Of a stretch of 64,000 nucleotides of DNA, positions 43,575 to 52,825 are shown one piece after another (position 1 is the stretch's first letter; the number at the start of each line of letters is the position of its first letter). Location of the stretch: NCBI GenBank assembly GCA_902559355.1, contig CACEHM010000001.1:209829-273828 (forward strand). Reading direction: 5' to 3'. The notes under the pieces were generated by a model. That model made no database searches, had not been told where the DNA came from, and worked only from the letters and a program-made list of their open reading frames with translations. The position numbers and the translations under genes were made by a program. The DNA is from an uncultured Gammaproteobacteria bacterium (lineage in GTDB: Bacteria > Pseudomonadota > Gammaproteobacteria > GCA-002705445 > GCA-002716945).

Positions 43575-44436
43575 ATTTAGTAAATCATGGATTAATATGA
43601 GAGTAGGCTATGATAATATTTCTCGGAGTACAATCTTACTTGATCATATAAATAAATTATCACAAGAAGATGATATCGATCTTATAGATTTATACTGTGG
43701 ATCAGGTAACTTTTTAATATGGTCATTAGATAAAAATATTTCATTCAACAACTGTATATTAGTTGATCATGATATAAAATTGCTTAAATCAATAAAAAGT
43801 AATTTAAGAACTCATTTAAGACCAATGTATAGTATCCAGTCAAATACAAATAATCTTGATTTACTTATTAAAAAAAATTCCGAGATATTATCTACGATTT
43901 CAATTAAAAAAAATGATTGTGATAGTTACAGATGCTCATGTGAAAAATATCATGTAATAAGTTACTCAGCTGCACTCGATATTATGCCTAAGCCATCAAT
44001 AGGTAGCGCATTAAAAAGAATTAAAAAAAACAATATTCTTTATTTCTCCTTATGTTTTAATGGTAAAGTCAGGTGGACGCCTACAAATACATTTGATAAA
44101 TATATATTAACATTTTTTAATAATCATCAAAGATCAGACAAAGGATTTGGAAAGGCTCTCGGGTCTAAATCTATTGAATTTATAAAACAAAAAGCAGATA
44201 AACTTAATCTTAATATAACTATTAAAGATTCGCCATGGATTATAAAAAATAAATTTGATAAAGATAAAGTATTTATGAAAAGATATATTTTAGATATCAA
44301 GAAGTCTTTATTTCATATGGAGGGAATAGATAAAGATATACTTAGAAAATGGTATCAAGACAAAAAATCTGAAATTGATAATAAAAAAATCCAATTGTAT
44401 GTTGGGCACAATGATATCTTACTTTATAAAAAGTGA
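43564..44436 (+). CDS. SAM-dependent methyltransferase-like protein
   Basis: 290 residues. The SAM motif is LIDLYCGSGNFLIWSL, followed by LVDHDIKLLKSI. A short Cys-containing segment (CDSYRCSCEKYH) near residues 119-130 is unusual for the family and may bind metal. The C-terminal half is basic and family-unassigned. It overlaps both neighbours, so it belongs to the same transcript. Confidence 0.75.
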   Translation: MGNKFSKSWINMRVGYDNISRSTILLDHINKLSQEDDIDLIDLYCGSGNFLIWSLDKNISFNNCILVDHDIKLLKSIKSNLRTHLRPMYSIQSNTNNLDLLIKKNSEILSTISIKKNDCDSYRCSCEKYHVISYSAALDIMPKPSIGSALKRIKKNNILYFSLCFNGKVRWTPTNTFDKYILTFFNNHQRSDKGFGKALGSKSIEFIKQKADKLNLNITIKDSPWIIKNKFDKDKVFMKRYILDIKKSLFHMEGIDKDILRKWYQDKKSEIDNKKIQLYVGHNDILLYKK

Positions 44437-45305
44437 AAAATAATCTTAAATATTTTTTCTCAATAGCACTGATGAGCTATCTCATTGTATACTATGGAAA
44501 TGATATCAAACTTCTAATTAAAGAAGTCAATCTATTATATTTACCTTTAATTTTTTTATTAAGCTTGCTTCAATATTTTCTATCGGCATGGAGATGGCAT
44601 TTCATTGCCTCTAAAACAAGATCAAGAATTAACTACAAAGATGCGATAAGATTCTACTATATATCTGGATTTTTAAATAATATTCTTCCAACTGGGATAC
44701 TAGGGGATATCTATAGAAGTATAAATATAAAAATCAATGGGGAGAAAAGAGGAAATATCTTAAAATCCTTACAATCCGTCATTCTTGAAAGGCTATCAGG
44801 ACAAATAACGTTAGTTGTGACATTTATAATATCTCTATCATTATTTTTTTTTATTAATGAAAAATATACTGCATTCTATTATGTAGTAGGATCAATTCTT
44901 ATACTTTTCTTATTAATAAGATTATTTTTTAGATATAAACAAAATAATAAATATATTATTAATTTTAAATATATTTTTAGCGGAAAGCTTTTTTATAAGC
45001 ATTTCTTTTTATCATTGATAATTGTATTAACCTATATAACTACATACATAATTTGTGCATTTTCACTTAATCTCGATATCGATATCATTAGCTTCTTTGT
45101 CTTTGCGCCAATTATATTATTTTCAATGACTCTGCCTGTAAGCATAGGTGGCTGGGGTATTAGGGAAACAACTGCGCTAGCAATATCTTTTCTTTTAGGG
45201 TTAACGGTTTCTGCAAGCGTTACTGTTGCTATAGTATATGGTTTAACTAATTTATTTTGTTCACTTCCTGGTATGTATTTCTTAATCAACAGAAAAATTA
45301 GTTAA
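44433..45305 (+). CDS. Lysylphosphatidylglycerol synthase TM-region-like membrane protein (UPF0104)
   Basis: 290-residue polytopic protein with about seven helices and the family's AWRWHFIASKTRSRI and FLNNILPTGILGDIYR segments. The late signature MTLPVSIGGWGIRETTA (P-x-S-x-GGWG-x-RE) is diagnostic of this flippase-like group. The soluble synthase domain of MprF is absent. Likely moves the lipid-linked product of the cluster; end of the five-gene operon. Confidence 0.88.
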   Translation: MKNNLKYFFSIALMSYLIVYYGNDIKLLIKEVNLLYLPLIFLLSLLQYFLSAWRWHFIASKTRSRINYKDAIRFYYISGFLNNILPTGILGDIYRSINIKINGEKRGNILKSLQSVILERLSGQITLVVTFIISLSLFFFINEKYTAFYYVVGSILILFLLIRLFFRYKQNNKYIINFKYIFSGKLFYKHFFLSLIIVLTYITTYIICAFSLNLDIDIISFFVFAPIILFSMTLPVSIGGWGIRETTALAISFLLGLTVSASVTVAIVYGLTNLFCSLPGMYFLINRKIS

Positions 45306-46077
45306 TTTCAATATCAAACAATATATCATTACCCATCTGATAATGATTTGGCTTGAAGGATTTTTGATTATTAAGCGCGATATATTTATCAGGTATAAAC
45401 GATGGTCGCCCACCTCCTAATATGATAGGGCACAAACAAATATGGATTTTATTTAAAATATTTTTGTTCATGAAATAAGATATAGTCCTACCTCCACCCT
45501 CGATGTAAATAGTCTGTCTTTCTTTATCATGTAAAGTCTTTTTCATTTCATCCAGATTATCTCTCAAATGGACTATATCACCCATGATATCTTTTTTTCT
45601 CAAAATTCTCTTTGGATCAAAAACATAAATCAACGGATTATTGCCCTTTACTAATCTAGTTGTTAGTTTTGGCTTATCTTCAAGATAAGTCTTTGCGCCA
45701 ACAATGATTACATCTGACACAGCTCTTAATCTATGAATATGTTCAAGATTTTCTTTACCACTGATATATTTTGACTCACCTGATTCTGTAGCAATAAACC
45801 CATCAAGAGATTGAGCAATGTGGGCGATATATTGAAATTTACCTTGAAAACAGACTATGGGCAAAAAAATATGGAATAGATTTTCAATATCTTTTTTTAA
45901 ATTTATATTAGTATCTTCAATATAATTTTTTTTTCGGTTATATCGAATTTGTAAAGTATTTTTCTGAGACTGTTCACTTATTTCAATAATATTTCTTTTA
46001 GTTTTATACTTCGTATTAGTATTAATGCTTAAAATAAGTGACCAAGCAGTTTTTTTTGTTATACTGATTTTAGACAT
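45298..46077 (-). CDS. RibD C-terminal-like reductase
   Basis: 259 residues. The DHFR-like reductase domain starts near residue 82 with HIAQSLDGFIATESGES, then DVIIVGAKTYLEDKP and IYIEGGGRTISYFM. The deaminase half of RibD is absent. In its place is a basic ~80-residue N-terminal extension with no known match. It converges with the flippase gene (8-base overlap). A role in reducing a pyrimidine or pterin intermediate of the cluster is likely; riboflavin synthesis is not excluded. Confidence 0.82.
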   Translation of the reverse strand: MSKISITKKTAWSLILSINTNTKYKTKRNIIEISEQSQKNTLQIRYNRKKNYIEDTNINLKKDIENLFHIFLPIVCFQGKFQYIAHIAQSLDGFIATESGESKYISGKENLEHIHRLRAVSDVIIVGAKTYLEDKPKLTTRLVKGNNPLIYVFDPKRILRKKDIMGDIVHLRDNLDEMKKTLHDKERQTIYIEGGGRTISYFMNKNILNKIHICLCPIILGGGRPSFIPDKYIALNNQKSFKPNHYQMGNDILFDIEIN

Positions 46078-46089
46078 ATTAGTAGTTAT

Positions 46090-46317
46090 ATGAATTTTTT
46101 AAAAAATGTAATTAACAACATACTCCATGGAGCTCTAATTTCTGTTCCATTATTAATATTCATTCATTTTACTCATGGGTATTTTTCTCAATATAGTCCA
46201 ATTCCATCAATCTTATATTTTTTCTCTTCAATGTCATTTGGAATAATTTATTTAGCAATTACTCTGTACATAATAGGATTGTTAGCCAACTTCTTTATTA
46301 GAAATCTAAATGTGTAG
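46090..46317 (+). CDS. Small membrane protein, 75 residues
   Basis: Two hydrophobic helices (about 11-30 and 40-68) in MNFLKNVINNILHGALISVP onward. Unrecognised. It starts 12 bases from the divergent RibD-like gene and ends one base before the convergent hisI stop. Confidence 0.6.
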   Translation: MNFLKNVINNILHGALISVPLLIFIHFTHGYFSQYSPIPSILYFFSSMSFGIIYLAITLYIIGLLANFFIRNLNV

Positions 46318-46318
46318 T

Positions 46319-46774
46319 TTATAGTATGGTTGGATTTGGCGCGTCGCCATAAACTTCCTCAGGATCAAATATTTTTTCATCTTCAATAAACTTCAATTCT
46401 AGCTGTTTTGAATTTAAGTCAATCTCTCTATAAAAACATGACTTGTATCCAACATGACAGCTTGCTTCACCTCTTACTGAGACATTGAGCCATATACAAT
46501 CTTGATCATCATCAATAAAAATATTCTTAACATCTTGGATTAGACCGCTAGTAGCACCTTTATGCCATAAACACTTTCTACTACGACTGTAATAGTGAGC
46601 TTCTCTTGTTGTTATTGTCTTTTTTAATGCTTCCTCATTCATATATGCGTGCATTAGAACAACTCCTGTTTTAGCATCCGTGGTTACTACAGGAATAAAA
46701 CCATTTTTATCAAATTTAGGAGCTAGGTCTTTTCCTTCTTCAACTTGTTTTATTGTCTCTCTTTTTTTAAACAT
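46319..46774 (-). CDS. hisI: Phosphoribosyl-AMP cyclohydrolase
   Basis: Stand-alone HisI of 151 residues for step three of histidine synthesis. Signatures: VVLMHAYMNEEALKKT, YYSRSRKCLWHKGATSG, the acidic metal site DDDQDCIWL and GEASCHVGYKSCFYR. The HisE half is not fused. The start at MFKKRE overlaps the zinc-finger gene by 8 bases. The N-terminal 20 residues are extra relative to short homologues. Confidence 0.93.
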   Translation of the reverse strand: MFKKRETIKQVEEGKDLAPKFDKNGFIPVVTTDAKTGVVLMHAYMNEEALKKTITTREAHYYSRSRKCLWHKGATSGLIQDVKNIFIDDDQDCIWLNVSVRGEASCHVGYKSCFYREIDLNSKQLELKFIEDEKIFDPEEVYGDAPNPTIL

Positions 46775-46985
46775 TCTTTTTTTTCTTAAAGTTTTTTCTA
46801 GTTTTGCTAAGATGCTTTTCATGTACATCCTTTGTGACAAATATTTTACCACAGTAATAACATTCTGCACTCCCATCTTTTAATGTTAGATATACATTAG
46901 GATGCTTGCCAGAAATGACATCTCCATTACAAGAAGCGACTGTCACATGATTCTCTACTATCTTTAGGTTCTGACGTTTCAGCAT
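46767..46985 (-). CDS. Zinc-finger protein of the zf-CHCC type
   Basis: 72 residues. The zinc ligands follow the CHCC pattern: one Cys in VASCNGD, a His in GKHPNVYLTL, and CYYCGKIF. This is the pattern of NDUFS6/zf-CHCC proteins that in bacteria act in respiratory or iron-sulfur contexts. The end is a basic KKKKNV tail. Overlaps hisI and lies two bases from the MOSC gene stop. Confidence 0.82.
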   Translation of the reverse strand: MLKRQNLKIVENHVTVASCNGDVISGKHPNVYLTLKDGSAECYYCGKIFVTKDVHEKHLSKTRKNFKKKKNV

Positions 46986-46987
46986 AT

Positions 46988-47647
46988 TTATAAAGAGGAA
47001 AAATCACCTAACTTCATTAGTCGTTCTCTAAATTTTTCTTTTATCTCTTCAGTTAAAGGCTTTATATCTAATGCTTGTTTCATTAATTCAATATTTTTTA
47101 CATCAACAAATAACAAATGAGCAATATCTTTTATACTCATAGAGTTTTCTTCAGAGTGCACTTTATCAATTGCATCACCCGGGCTAATTTCACCGTCATG
47201 TATTACGCGTAGATAACTACCAAGCAATCCTGATTGAGAAAACATTTTTGGAAATTCTCTACTATTTAGTTTAATTCCTATTTTGTAGCATGGGATTCTT
47301 GGCTGACTTACTTGGAGTAAACATTCATTTATTTTGAATTGATCTCCAATTTTAATTTTGTCTTCGTCGAAATCATCAATTGTCAAATTCTCGCCGACTA
47401 AACCGTACTCTTTGAAATCACTATTTAGCTTTTCACTCCACGTTTGATAATGTGTATATGAATATGCATATACAGCTTTATCATAACCGCCATGAACAGT
47501 TAAATCTGCTTGTCTATCACCCTCAATTCCTTGCGATGATACTGTAACTTTGTTACTTACAGGCTTTTTATAAATACTTGTGATAAGCTCTTTACCATTA
47601 AAAGTAACCTTTTGTGGCTCAGAAACATTTATAGACAGAATTTTCAT
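46988..47647 (-). CDS. MOSC domain protein, YiiM-like
   Basis: 219 residues. The MOSC core is GIEGDRQADLTVHGGYDKAVYAY, with the conserved Cys in PRIPCYKIG. Such proteins use molybdenum cofactor to reduce N-hydroxylated compounds. It lies 2.6 kb from moeB-moaADE, so the cofactor supply fits. The upstream gap to the divergent EamA gene is 23 bases. Confidence 0.9.
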   Translation of the reverse strand: MKILSINVSEPQKVTFNGKELITSIYKKPVSNKVTVSSQGIEGDRQADLTVHGGYDKAVYAYSYTHYQTWSEKLNSDFKEYGLVGENLTIDDFDEDKIKIGDQFKINECLLQVSQPRIPCYKIGIKLNSREFPKMFSQSGLLGSYLRVIHDGEISPGDAIDKVHSEENSMSIKDIAHLLFVDVKNIELMKQALDIKPLTEEIKEKFRERLMKLGDFSSL

Positions 47648-47670
47648 ACATTTACCTTAATTATATTAAC

Positions 47671-48552
47671 ATGAATTTATTTAAAACTAACTGGTTCCTT
47701 CTAATAATACTATCTGCTATCTGGGGTGGTGCATTCACTTTGAATAAATTAGCTCTAGATTTCTATACCCCGGAGGTCATTGTTGCAGGTAGATTAATCT
47801 CAGGTTCAATATTTCTTGTTGTGCTTGTCTATTTTATGTATAAGAGATTCACAATCAGTTTCTCTGAGTTAAATTATTATCTTTTTATGAGTCTTGTAGG
47901 AATTGTTATTCCTTTCATTGCAATTATAAACGGACAAAAAAATATTGACAGTGCTATGGCCGGTATACTAATGGCTACAATGCCGATAACTACAATTCTA
48001 CTATCACACTTCTTTCTAGTAGATGAAAAAATGAATCAACAGAAGTTCATCGGATTTATAATATCTTTTTTTGGTGTTTTTATTCTTATATACCGAGATG
48101 ATCTGTTTATAAATAATTCATTTAGCTCGACTTTAGAATCTCAATTGTTAGTAATGCTAGGATCTACCTTGTATTCAGTAGCTGCTATTTATGGTAAAAA
48201 ATATAAAATGACTGATCCTGTTAGTGCCTCTACAGGAACAATACTCTTTGCGACATTTTTCATGTCAATATATCTGTTACTTATAGATAAAAGTAATCCT
48301 GATATAAGCGATTTGATGCTTAATACTAATATTCTTTTACTAGGCATATTATGTACTGCAATTGCAACAATAATTTATTTCCAAATATTACAAACATCAG
48401 GGGCATCCTTTTTATCAATTATGAACTTCCTTATACCGCTTTGGGCTATTCTTTTTGGCATATTGATACTGGATGATGCATTTAGTTGGAATTATATTTT
48501 AGGTTTAGCAGTAATCTTATCGGGTATTAAATTAGCAAATTCTAGGCGTTAA
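47671..48552 (+). CDS. EamA/DMT family transporter
   Basis: 293-residue, ten-helix drug/metabolite transporter. The two EamA halves are recognisable by SAIWGGAFTLNKLAL and by the late LIPLWAILFGILILDDAF. The substrate is unknown. TATATT at 47662-47667 is just before the start, and no ribosome-binding site is visible. Confidence 0.9.
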   Translation: MNLFKTNWFLLIILSAIWGGAFTLNKLALDFYTPEVIVAGRLISGSIFLVVLVYFMYKRFTISFSELNYYLFMSLVGIVIPFIAIINGQKNIDSAMAGILMATMPITTILLSHFFLVDEKMNQQKFIGFIISFFGVFILIYRDDLFINNSFSSTLESQLLVMLGSTLYSVAAIYGKKYKMTDPVSASTGTILFATFFMSIYLLLIDKSNPDISDLMLNTNILLLGILCTAIATIIYFQILQTSGASFLSIMNFLIPLWAILFGILILDDAFSWNYILGLAVILSGIKLANSRR

Positions 48553-48591
48553 TTTATTTATCCATAACTATATATATAGTAGTATTAGGTC

Positions 48592-48885
48592 ATGAATAAA
48601 AAAACAGAAATTGAAGCTGCAACATTCAGGAGAATTGTAAAGCATTTACAAGAGAATCCTGATGTCCAAAATATTGATTTAATGAATTTAGCGAACTTTT
48701 GTAGAAATTGTATTTCAAAATGGTATGTATCAGAGTCTTCCTCCCAAGGTGAAGAATTATCATATGATGCTGCAAGAGAGTTAATATATGGAATGCCTTA
48801 TGATAGTTATAAAGAAAAATATCAGAAAGAGGCAACAAAAGAACAACTGGAAAAATTTAATGCTAGCCAAAAAAACAAAGGCTGA
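48592..48885 (+). CDS. DUF1244 protein
   Basis: 97 residues, all helical, with the family core FRRIVKHLQENPDVQNIDLM, NLANFCRNCISKWY and YDAARELIYGM. Two Cys in FCRNC may bind metal. Function unknown. It overlaps moeB by 26 bases, and its regulation is probably shared. Confidence 0.88.
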   Translation: MNKKTEIEAATFRRIVKHLQENPDVQNIDLMNLANFCRNCISKWYVSESSSQGEELSYDAARELIYGMPYDSYKEKYQKEATKEQLEKFNASQKNKG

Positions 48886-49627
48886 TTTAACTGATAAACA
48901 ATTACTAAGATATAATAGACATATTGTTCTTCCTGAAATTGATATTGATGGACAAACAATACTTGTAAATTCAAAAGTTGCAATCATTGGTCTAGGTGGT
49001 CTAGGTTGTCCTGTATCTACATACCTTGCATCTTCTGGTCTCGGGACCTTATTGCTAATAGATGACGATACAGTATCATTAACCAATCTTAATAGACAAA
49101 CTCTATTCACTGAAAATGATCTTAATAAAAACAAAGTAGATGCGGCATCGAAAAGACTACTGGCTCTCAACTCTGACTTAACAATAAAGACTGATAGGTC
49201 TAGGGTTGATCAAAGATTTGATACAAGCAAACTCAAAGAATTCGATGTAATTATTGATTGTACAGATAACTTTGAGGCAAGAACCCTTATTAATCAAATA
49301 TCTCTTTTACATCGAATACCACTTATAACTGGAGCAGCATTAAAGTTTGAAGGGCAAGTCGCAGTCTTTAGAAATGATATTGATGATGAGCCATGTTATC
49401 GATGTTTATATCCAGACCTTCCTGATATAAAAAATACATGCATAGATTCTGGTATCCTTGGCAGTGTTACTGGTTTCGTCGGCACTATCTTAGCGACAGA
49501 ATGTATCAAAGTGTTGTGTAAATTTGGAAAAACATTTGAAAGTAAACTTTTTCTATTAGATCTAAAAAATAATGATTTTAAAACAATCAAAATTAATAAA
49601 GACGATGAATGTCGATACTGTAAATAA
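48860..49627 (+). CDS. moeB: Molybdopterin-synthase adenylyltransferase MoeB
   Basis: E1-like enzyme of 255 residues activating the C-terminal Gly of MoaD. ATP-binding GLGGLGCPVSTYLASSG is followed by DDDTVSLTNLNRQ and the zinc pairs CYRCLYP and CRYC. The start at MLAKKTK avoids the 24 extra residues of the longer frame. Overlaps moaA by 23 bases. Confidence 0.92.
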   Translation: MLAKKTKADLTDKQLLRYNRHIVLPEIDIDGQTILVNSKVAIIGLGGLGCPVSTYLASSGLGTLLLIDDDTVSLTNLNRQTLFTENDLNKNKVDAASKRLLALNSDLTIKTDRSRVDQRFDTSKLKEFDVIIDCTDNFEARTLINQISLLHRIPLITGAALKFEGQVAVFRNDIDDEPCYRCLYPDLPDIKNTCIDSGILGSVTGFVGTILATECIKVLCKFGKTFESKLFLLDLKNNDFKTIKINKDDECRYCK

Positions 49628-50624
49628 ATACAAAGACGTGCTATCACGTGAATTTGAATATCTTAGGATATCAGTTACAGACCGTTGTAACTATAGATGT
49701 AGCTACTGTATGCCCTCTGAAATATTTAATAAGGACTATAGTTATATCAAACAAAGTAAAATTTTATCCTATGAGGAGATTATTCAAATAACAACAATAT
49801 TAAAGAAAATTGGACTAAAAAAGATAAGGATTACCGGTGGAGAACCTTTATTAAGAAAAAATATAGATAAGTTAATCTATAAACTAAAAAATGAAGTAGG
49901 TATCAAAGATGTAAGTATGACCACAAACGGTTCTCTTCTAACAGACAAGAAACTGAATGAGCTCAAAGCTTCAGGCTTAGATTCAGTTACTCTCAGTCTG
50001 GATACATTGCACTATGATAAGACTGCACAAATAAATGGAACTAAAAAAACATTTGACCTGGATAAAGTCTTAGAAGGCATAGAAAAATATTTCAATATAG
50101 TAAAGACAAATACTGTTGTTATTAAAAGTATCAATGACGAAGAAGTATTAGATATTATTGATAAAATGATTGGGATAACTTCAGAAGTAAGATTCATTGA
50201 ATATATGGATGTTGGTGAATCAAATAACTGGAACCTAGACAAAGTTGTGCCATCAAGTCAACTTTTAAAATTGATCATTTCAAGATATAACCTCTCGCTG
50301 ATTGAAACTAATAAATCTTCCACAGCGCAAAAATGGTCTATAGATAATACAAATACTTCTGTGGGCTTTATTTCATCTATTACCGAACCATTTTGCAATG
50401 GATGCAATAGGGCAAGGCTTTCTGTTGATGGAAAGTTATACACATGTCTATTTGCTACGGAAGGACATGATCTTAAAAAAATTATTAGAGCGGGAGCAAG
50501 TGGCCAAGATGTTTTAGACTACTTTTATAATATATGGAGTAAGCGATCAGATAGATATTCAGAGCTCAGATTTATAAATAAAATTGATTCACCAAAAGTC
50601 GAGATGTCTTATATTGGCGGATAA
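49605..50624 (+). CDS. moaA: GTP 3',8-cyclase MoaA
   Basis: Radical SAM enzyme for the first step of molybdopterin synthesis, 339 residues. The N-terminal cluster is CNYRCSYCM and the second cluster FCNGCNRARLSVDGKLYTC lies near the C-terminus. The essential terminal Gly-Gly is present (YIGG). RITGGEPLLRKN is the SAM-binding segment. moaC is not seen in the window. Confidence 0.97.
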   Translation: MNVDTVNKYKDVLSREFEYLRISVTDRCNYRCSYCMPSEIFNKDYSYIKQSKILSYEEIIQITTILKKIGLKKIRITGGEPLLRKNIDKLIYKLKNEVGIKDVSMTTNGSLLTDKKLNELKASGLDSVTLSLDTLHYDKTAQINGTKKTFDLDKVLEGIEKYFNIVKTNTVVIKSINDEEVLDIIDKMIGITSEVRFIEYMDVGESNNWNLDKVVPSSQLLKLIISRYNLSLIETNKSSTAQKWSIDNTNTSVGFISSITEPFCNGCNRARLSVDGKLYTCLFATEGHDLKKIIRAGASGQDVLDYFYNIWSKRSDRYSELRFINKIDSPKVEMSYIGG

Positions 50625-50625
50625 A

Positions 50626-50883
50626 ATGTTAAAGATTCTATCTTATATTTTTTACAGCATAGCTATCATCACATCATTTTTTGCAAGCTTTGGAATACTC
50701 GCACAAACCTTTCCTGAATATGGAGTATTTCATATTCTTGTCGGTTTTATTGGGACAGCTATGTTTTTCCCTTTGATACCAATTTATCCTCTAATAAATG
50801 ATGGTGACTGGATATATCTAACCATTTGTTATATAAGCATTCTATTGGGTGTAATTTTAAGCAATAAATCTAGAGCATCATAA
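50626..50883 (+). CDS. Three-helix membrane protein inside the moa operon
   Basis: 85 residues: three hydrophobic segments (about 3-23, 28-48, 58-80). Starts one base after moaA. Not recognised. Its location between moaA and moaD suggests co-expression; a molybdate or quinone link is only a guess. Confidence 0.6.
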   Translation: MLKILSYIFYSIAIITSFFASFGILAQTFPEYGVFHILVGFIGTAMFFPLIPIYPLINDGDWIYLTICYISILLGVILSNKSRAS

Positions 50884-50944
50884 TTTAGATAAATATATTA
50901 GATTTGAGTTTACTGACACATGAATGTATCATTCAGTCATAATA

Positions 50945-51178
50945 ATGGTAATTGTAGTAAAATACTTTGCAAGTATCAGTGATGCGATAGGAAAAACCTC
51001 TGAACAAATAGAATGGCAGGATAAAATAACTGCTGGCGATATTTGGGCAGATGTTTCAAAAAATATTAAATACACTGGAAAGGTGATGGTTGCAGTAAAT
51101 CATGAATATGTAGATATGACCTATCTGCTATCTGAAAATGATGAGATTGCATTCTTTCCTCCAGTAACAGGTGGTTAA
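50945..51178 (+). CDS. moaD: Molybdopterin synthase sulfur-carrier subunit MoaD
   Basis: 77-residue ubiquitin-fold carrier. VKYFASISDAIGK is the family start and the protein ends with the required VTGG, which MoeB adenylates and which is then thiocarboxylated. The start at MVIVVKYF is chosen over an ATG seven codons earlier. Confidence 0.94.
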   Translation: MVIVVKYFASISDAIGKTSEQIEWQDKITAGDIWADVSKNIKYTGKVMVAVNHEYVDMTYLLSENDEIAFFPPVTGG

Positions 51179-51180
51179 AA

Positions 51181-51639
51181 ATGTATATTGAAATTATAAA
51201 TGAAGAATTCGATCCTTGGCAAAAACTTGTCGAATATAAAAGATCCCAACTCAAAGAAAAAAATAATATAGGAGCTTGTAGCGTCTTTCTAGGAACTATG
51301 AGAGACATTAATTCTGGAGATGCAATTAAATCTATGGAATTGCAACATTATCCTGATATGACAGAGGGTTACCTCGAGAAAATTGTTCAAAATGCAACAA
51401 AGAAATATAAGATTATAGATTCAATTGTCTTACATAGAGTAGGGCTTGTTAACCCTTCAGATCCAATTGTGCTTGTTGCTTCGTGGTCAGAACACAGAGA
51501 TGAAGCTTTTGAGGCTACAAGACAGATTATGGAAGCACTAAAAAGTGAAGCGCCATTTTGGAAAAAGGAAGCAACTGATAAGGGTTTCAGATGGGTAGAG
51601 CCTGAGATGCAATCATCAGAGGAAATGAATGAAGCCTAA
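51181..51639 (+). CDS. moaE: Molybdopterin synthase catalytic subunit MoaE
   Basis: 152 residues. [17 protein letters not shown] and LELQHYP-type strands, [16 protein letters not shown] and [10 protein letters not shown] with the catalytic Lys are visible. It starts two bases after moaD and overlaps argG by 11 bases. Confidence 0.95.
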   Translation: MYIEIINEEFDPWQKLVEYKRSQLKEKNNIGACSVFLGTMRDINSGDAIKSMELQHYPDMTEGYLEKIVQNATKKYKIIDSIVLHRVGLVNPSDPIVLVASWSEHRDEAFEATRQIMEALKSEAPFWKKEATDKGFRWVEPEMQSSEEMNEA

Positions 51640-52825
51640 AAAAGTTGTATTAGCTTATTCTGGCGGTCTAGATACATCTGTAATAGCAAAATGGCTTATG
51701 GAGCACTATGATCTTGAGGTCATTACTTTTACTGCTGATATTGGTCAAGGTGAAGAAACTAGAGATGCCAAAGTAAAAGCTAAAAAACTTGGTATAAAAA
51801 AAATATATATCGAGGATTTGAGAGAGGATTTTGTATCTAATTATGTTTATCCAATGTTCAGAGCAAATGCAATTTACGAAGGTGAATATTTTCTGGGGAC
51901 ATCTATTGCTCGTCCTCTTATAAGTAAGAGACTTATTGAAATAGCAAAGAAAGAAAAAGCTGGATATATCTGTCATGGAGCAACCGGTAAAGGTAATGAT
52001 CAAGTAAGATTCGAATTAGCTGCTTATGCATTAAATCCTAAAATTAAAGTTATAGCGCCATGGAGAGAGTGGGACTTCATATCTAGATCAGATTTAATGG
52101 GTTATGCAAAGAAACATAAAATTGCCGTTGATTTTGATAAAGGTAAAAAAAGCCCATACTCTATGGACGCAAACATTCTTCATACATCATATGAGGGAGG
52201 TATTTTGGAGGACCCATGGAAGAAACCTGAAGAAGTAATGTGGTTGAGAACAAAATCTCTTGAAAAAAGTAAATCAAGATCAGAGTTACTCCAATTAACA
52301 TTTTATAAAGGCGACATAGTTGCTATCAATAATAAAAAAATGAGCCCTTCTAAAGTATTAAATCAACTTAACATAATAGCTGGTAATCATGGCATTGGCA
52401 GAGATGATATTGTTGAGAACAGATACGTTGGTATTAAATCTAGAGGATGTTATGAAACTCCAGGCGGAACGATTTATTTCAAGGCTCACAAGGCAATGGA
52501 ATCGATAACGCTAGACAGAGAAATGCTCCATTTAAAGGAAGATTTAACTAATAGATACTCAAGATTAATTTATAATGGTTATTGGTTTAGCCCGGAGAGA
52601 GAATCTCTTCAAAGCTTGATTGATCAATCTCAAAAGAGAGTTTCTGGTGATGTTAGGCTTAGATTATATAAAGGTAATGTCATTGTTGAGGGGAGAAGAT
52701 CCGAATATTCATTATATTCTGAAGATCTATCAACATTTGAGAGCGACTCTGGAGCATATAATCAAAGGGACGCTGAAGGCTTCATAAAAATTAATGCACT
52801 TAGGCTAAAAACAAGGAAAAAATAG
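51629..52825 (+). CDS. argG: Argininosuccinate synthase
   Basis: 398 residues. The PP-loop [15 protein letters not shown], the [13 protein letters not shown] and the [17 protein letters not shown] segments are complete. It makes argininosuccinate from citrulline and aspartate. Attached to the moa operon by overlap, an unusual pairing. It converges with the DUF3108 gene with adjacent stops. Confidence 0.97.
   Translation: MKPKKVVLAYSGGLDTSVIAKWLMEHYDLEVITFTADIGQGEETRDAKVKAKKLGIKKIYIEDLREDFVSNYVYPMFRANAIYEGEYFLGTSIARPLISKRLIEIAKKEKAGYICHGATGKGNDQVRFELAAYALNPKIKVIAPWREWDFISRSDLMGYAKKHKIAVDFDKGKKSPYSMDANILHTSYEGGILEDPWKKPEEVMWLRTKSLEKSKSRSELLQLTFYKGDIVAINNKKMSPSKVLNQLNIIAGNHGIGRDDIVENRYVGIKSRGCYETPGGTIYFKAHKAMESITLDREMLHLKEDLTNRYSRLIYNGYWFSPERESLQSLIDQSQKRVSGDVRLRLYKGNVIVEGRRSEYSLYSEDLSTFESDSGAYNQRDAEGFIKINALRLKTRKK

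Noticed and set aside
45298-46077. RibD of the riboflavin pathway
   Set aside because: The deaminase domain is missing, other rib genes are not adjacent, and the context is the glycosylation cluster; kept as a RibD-C-like reductase only.
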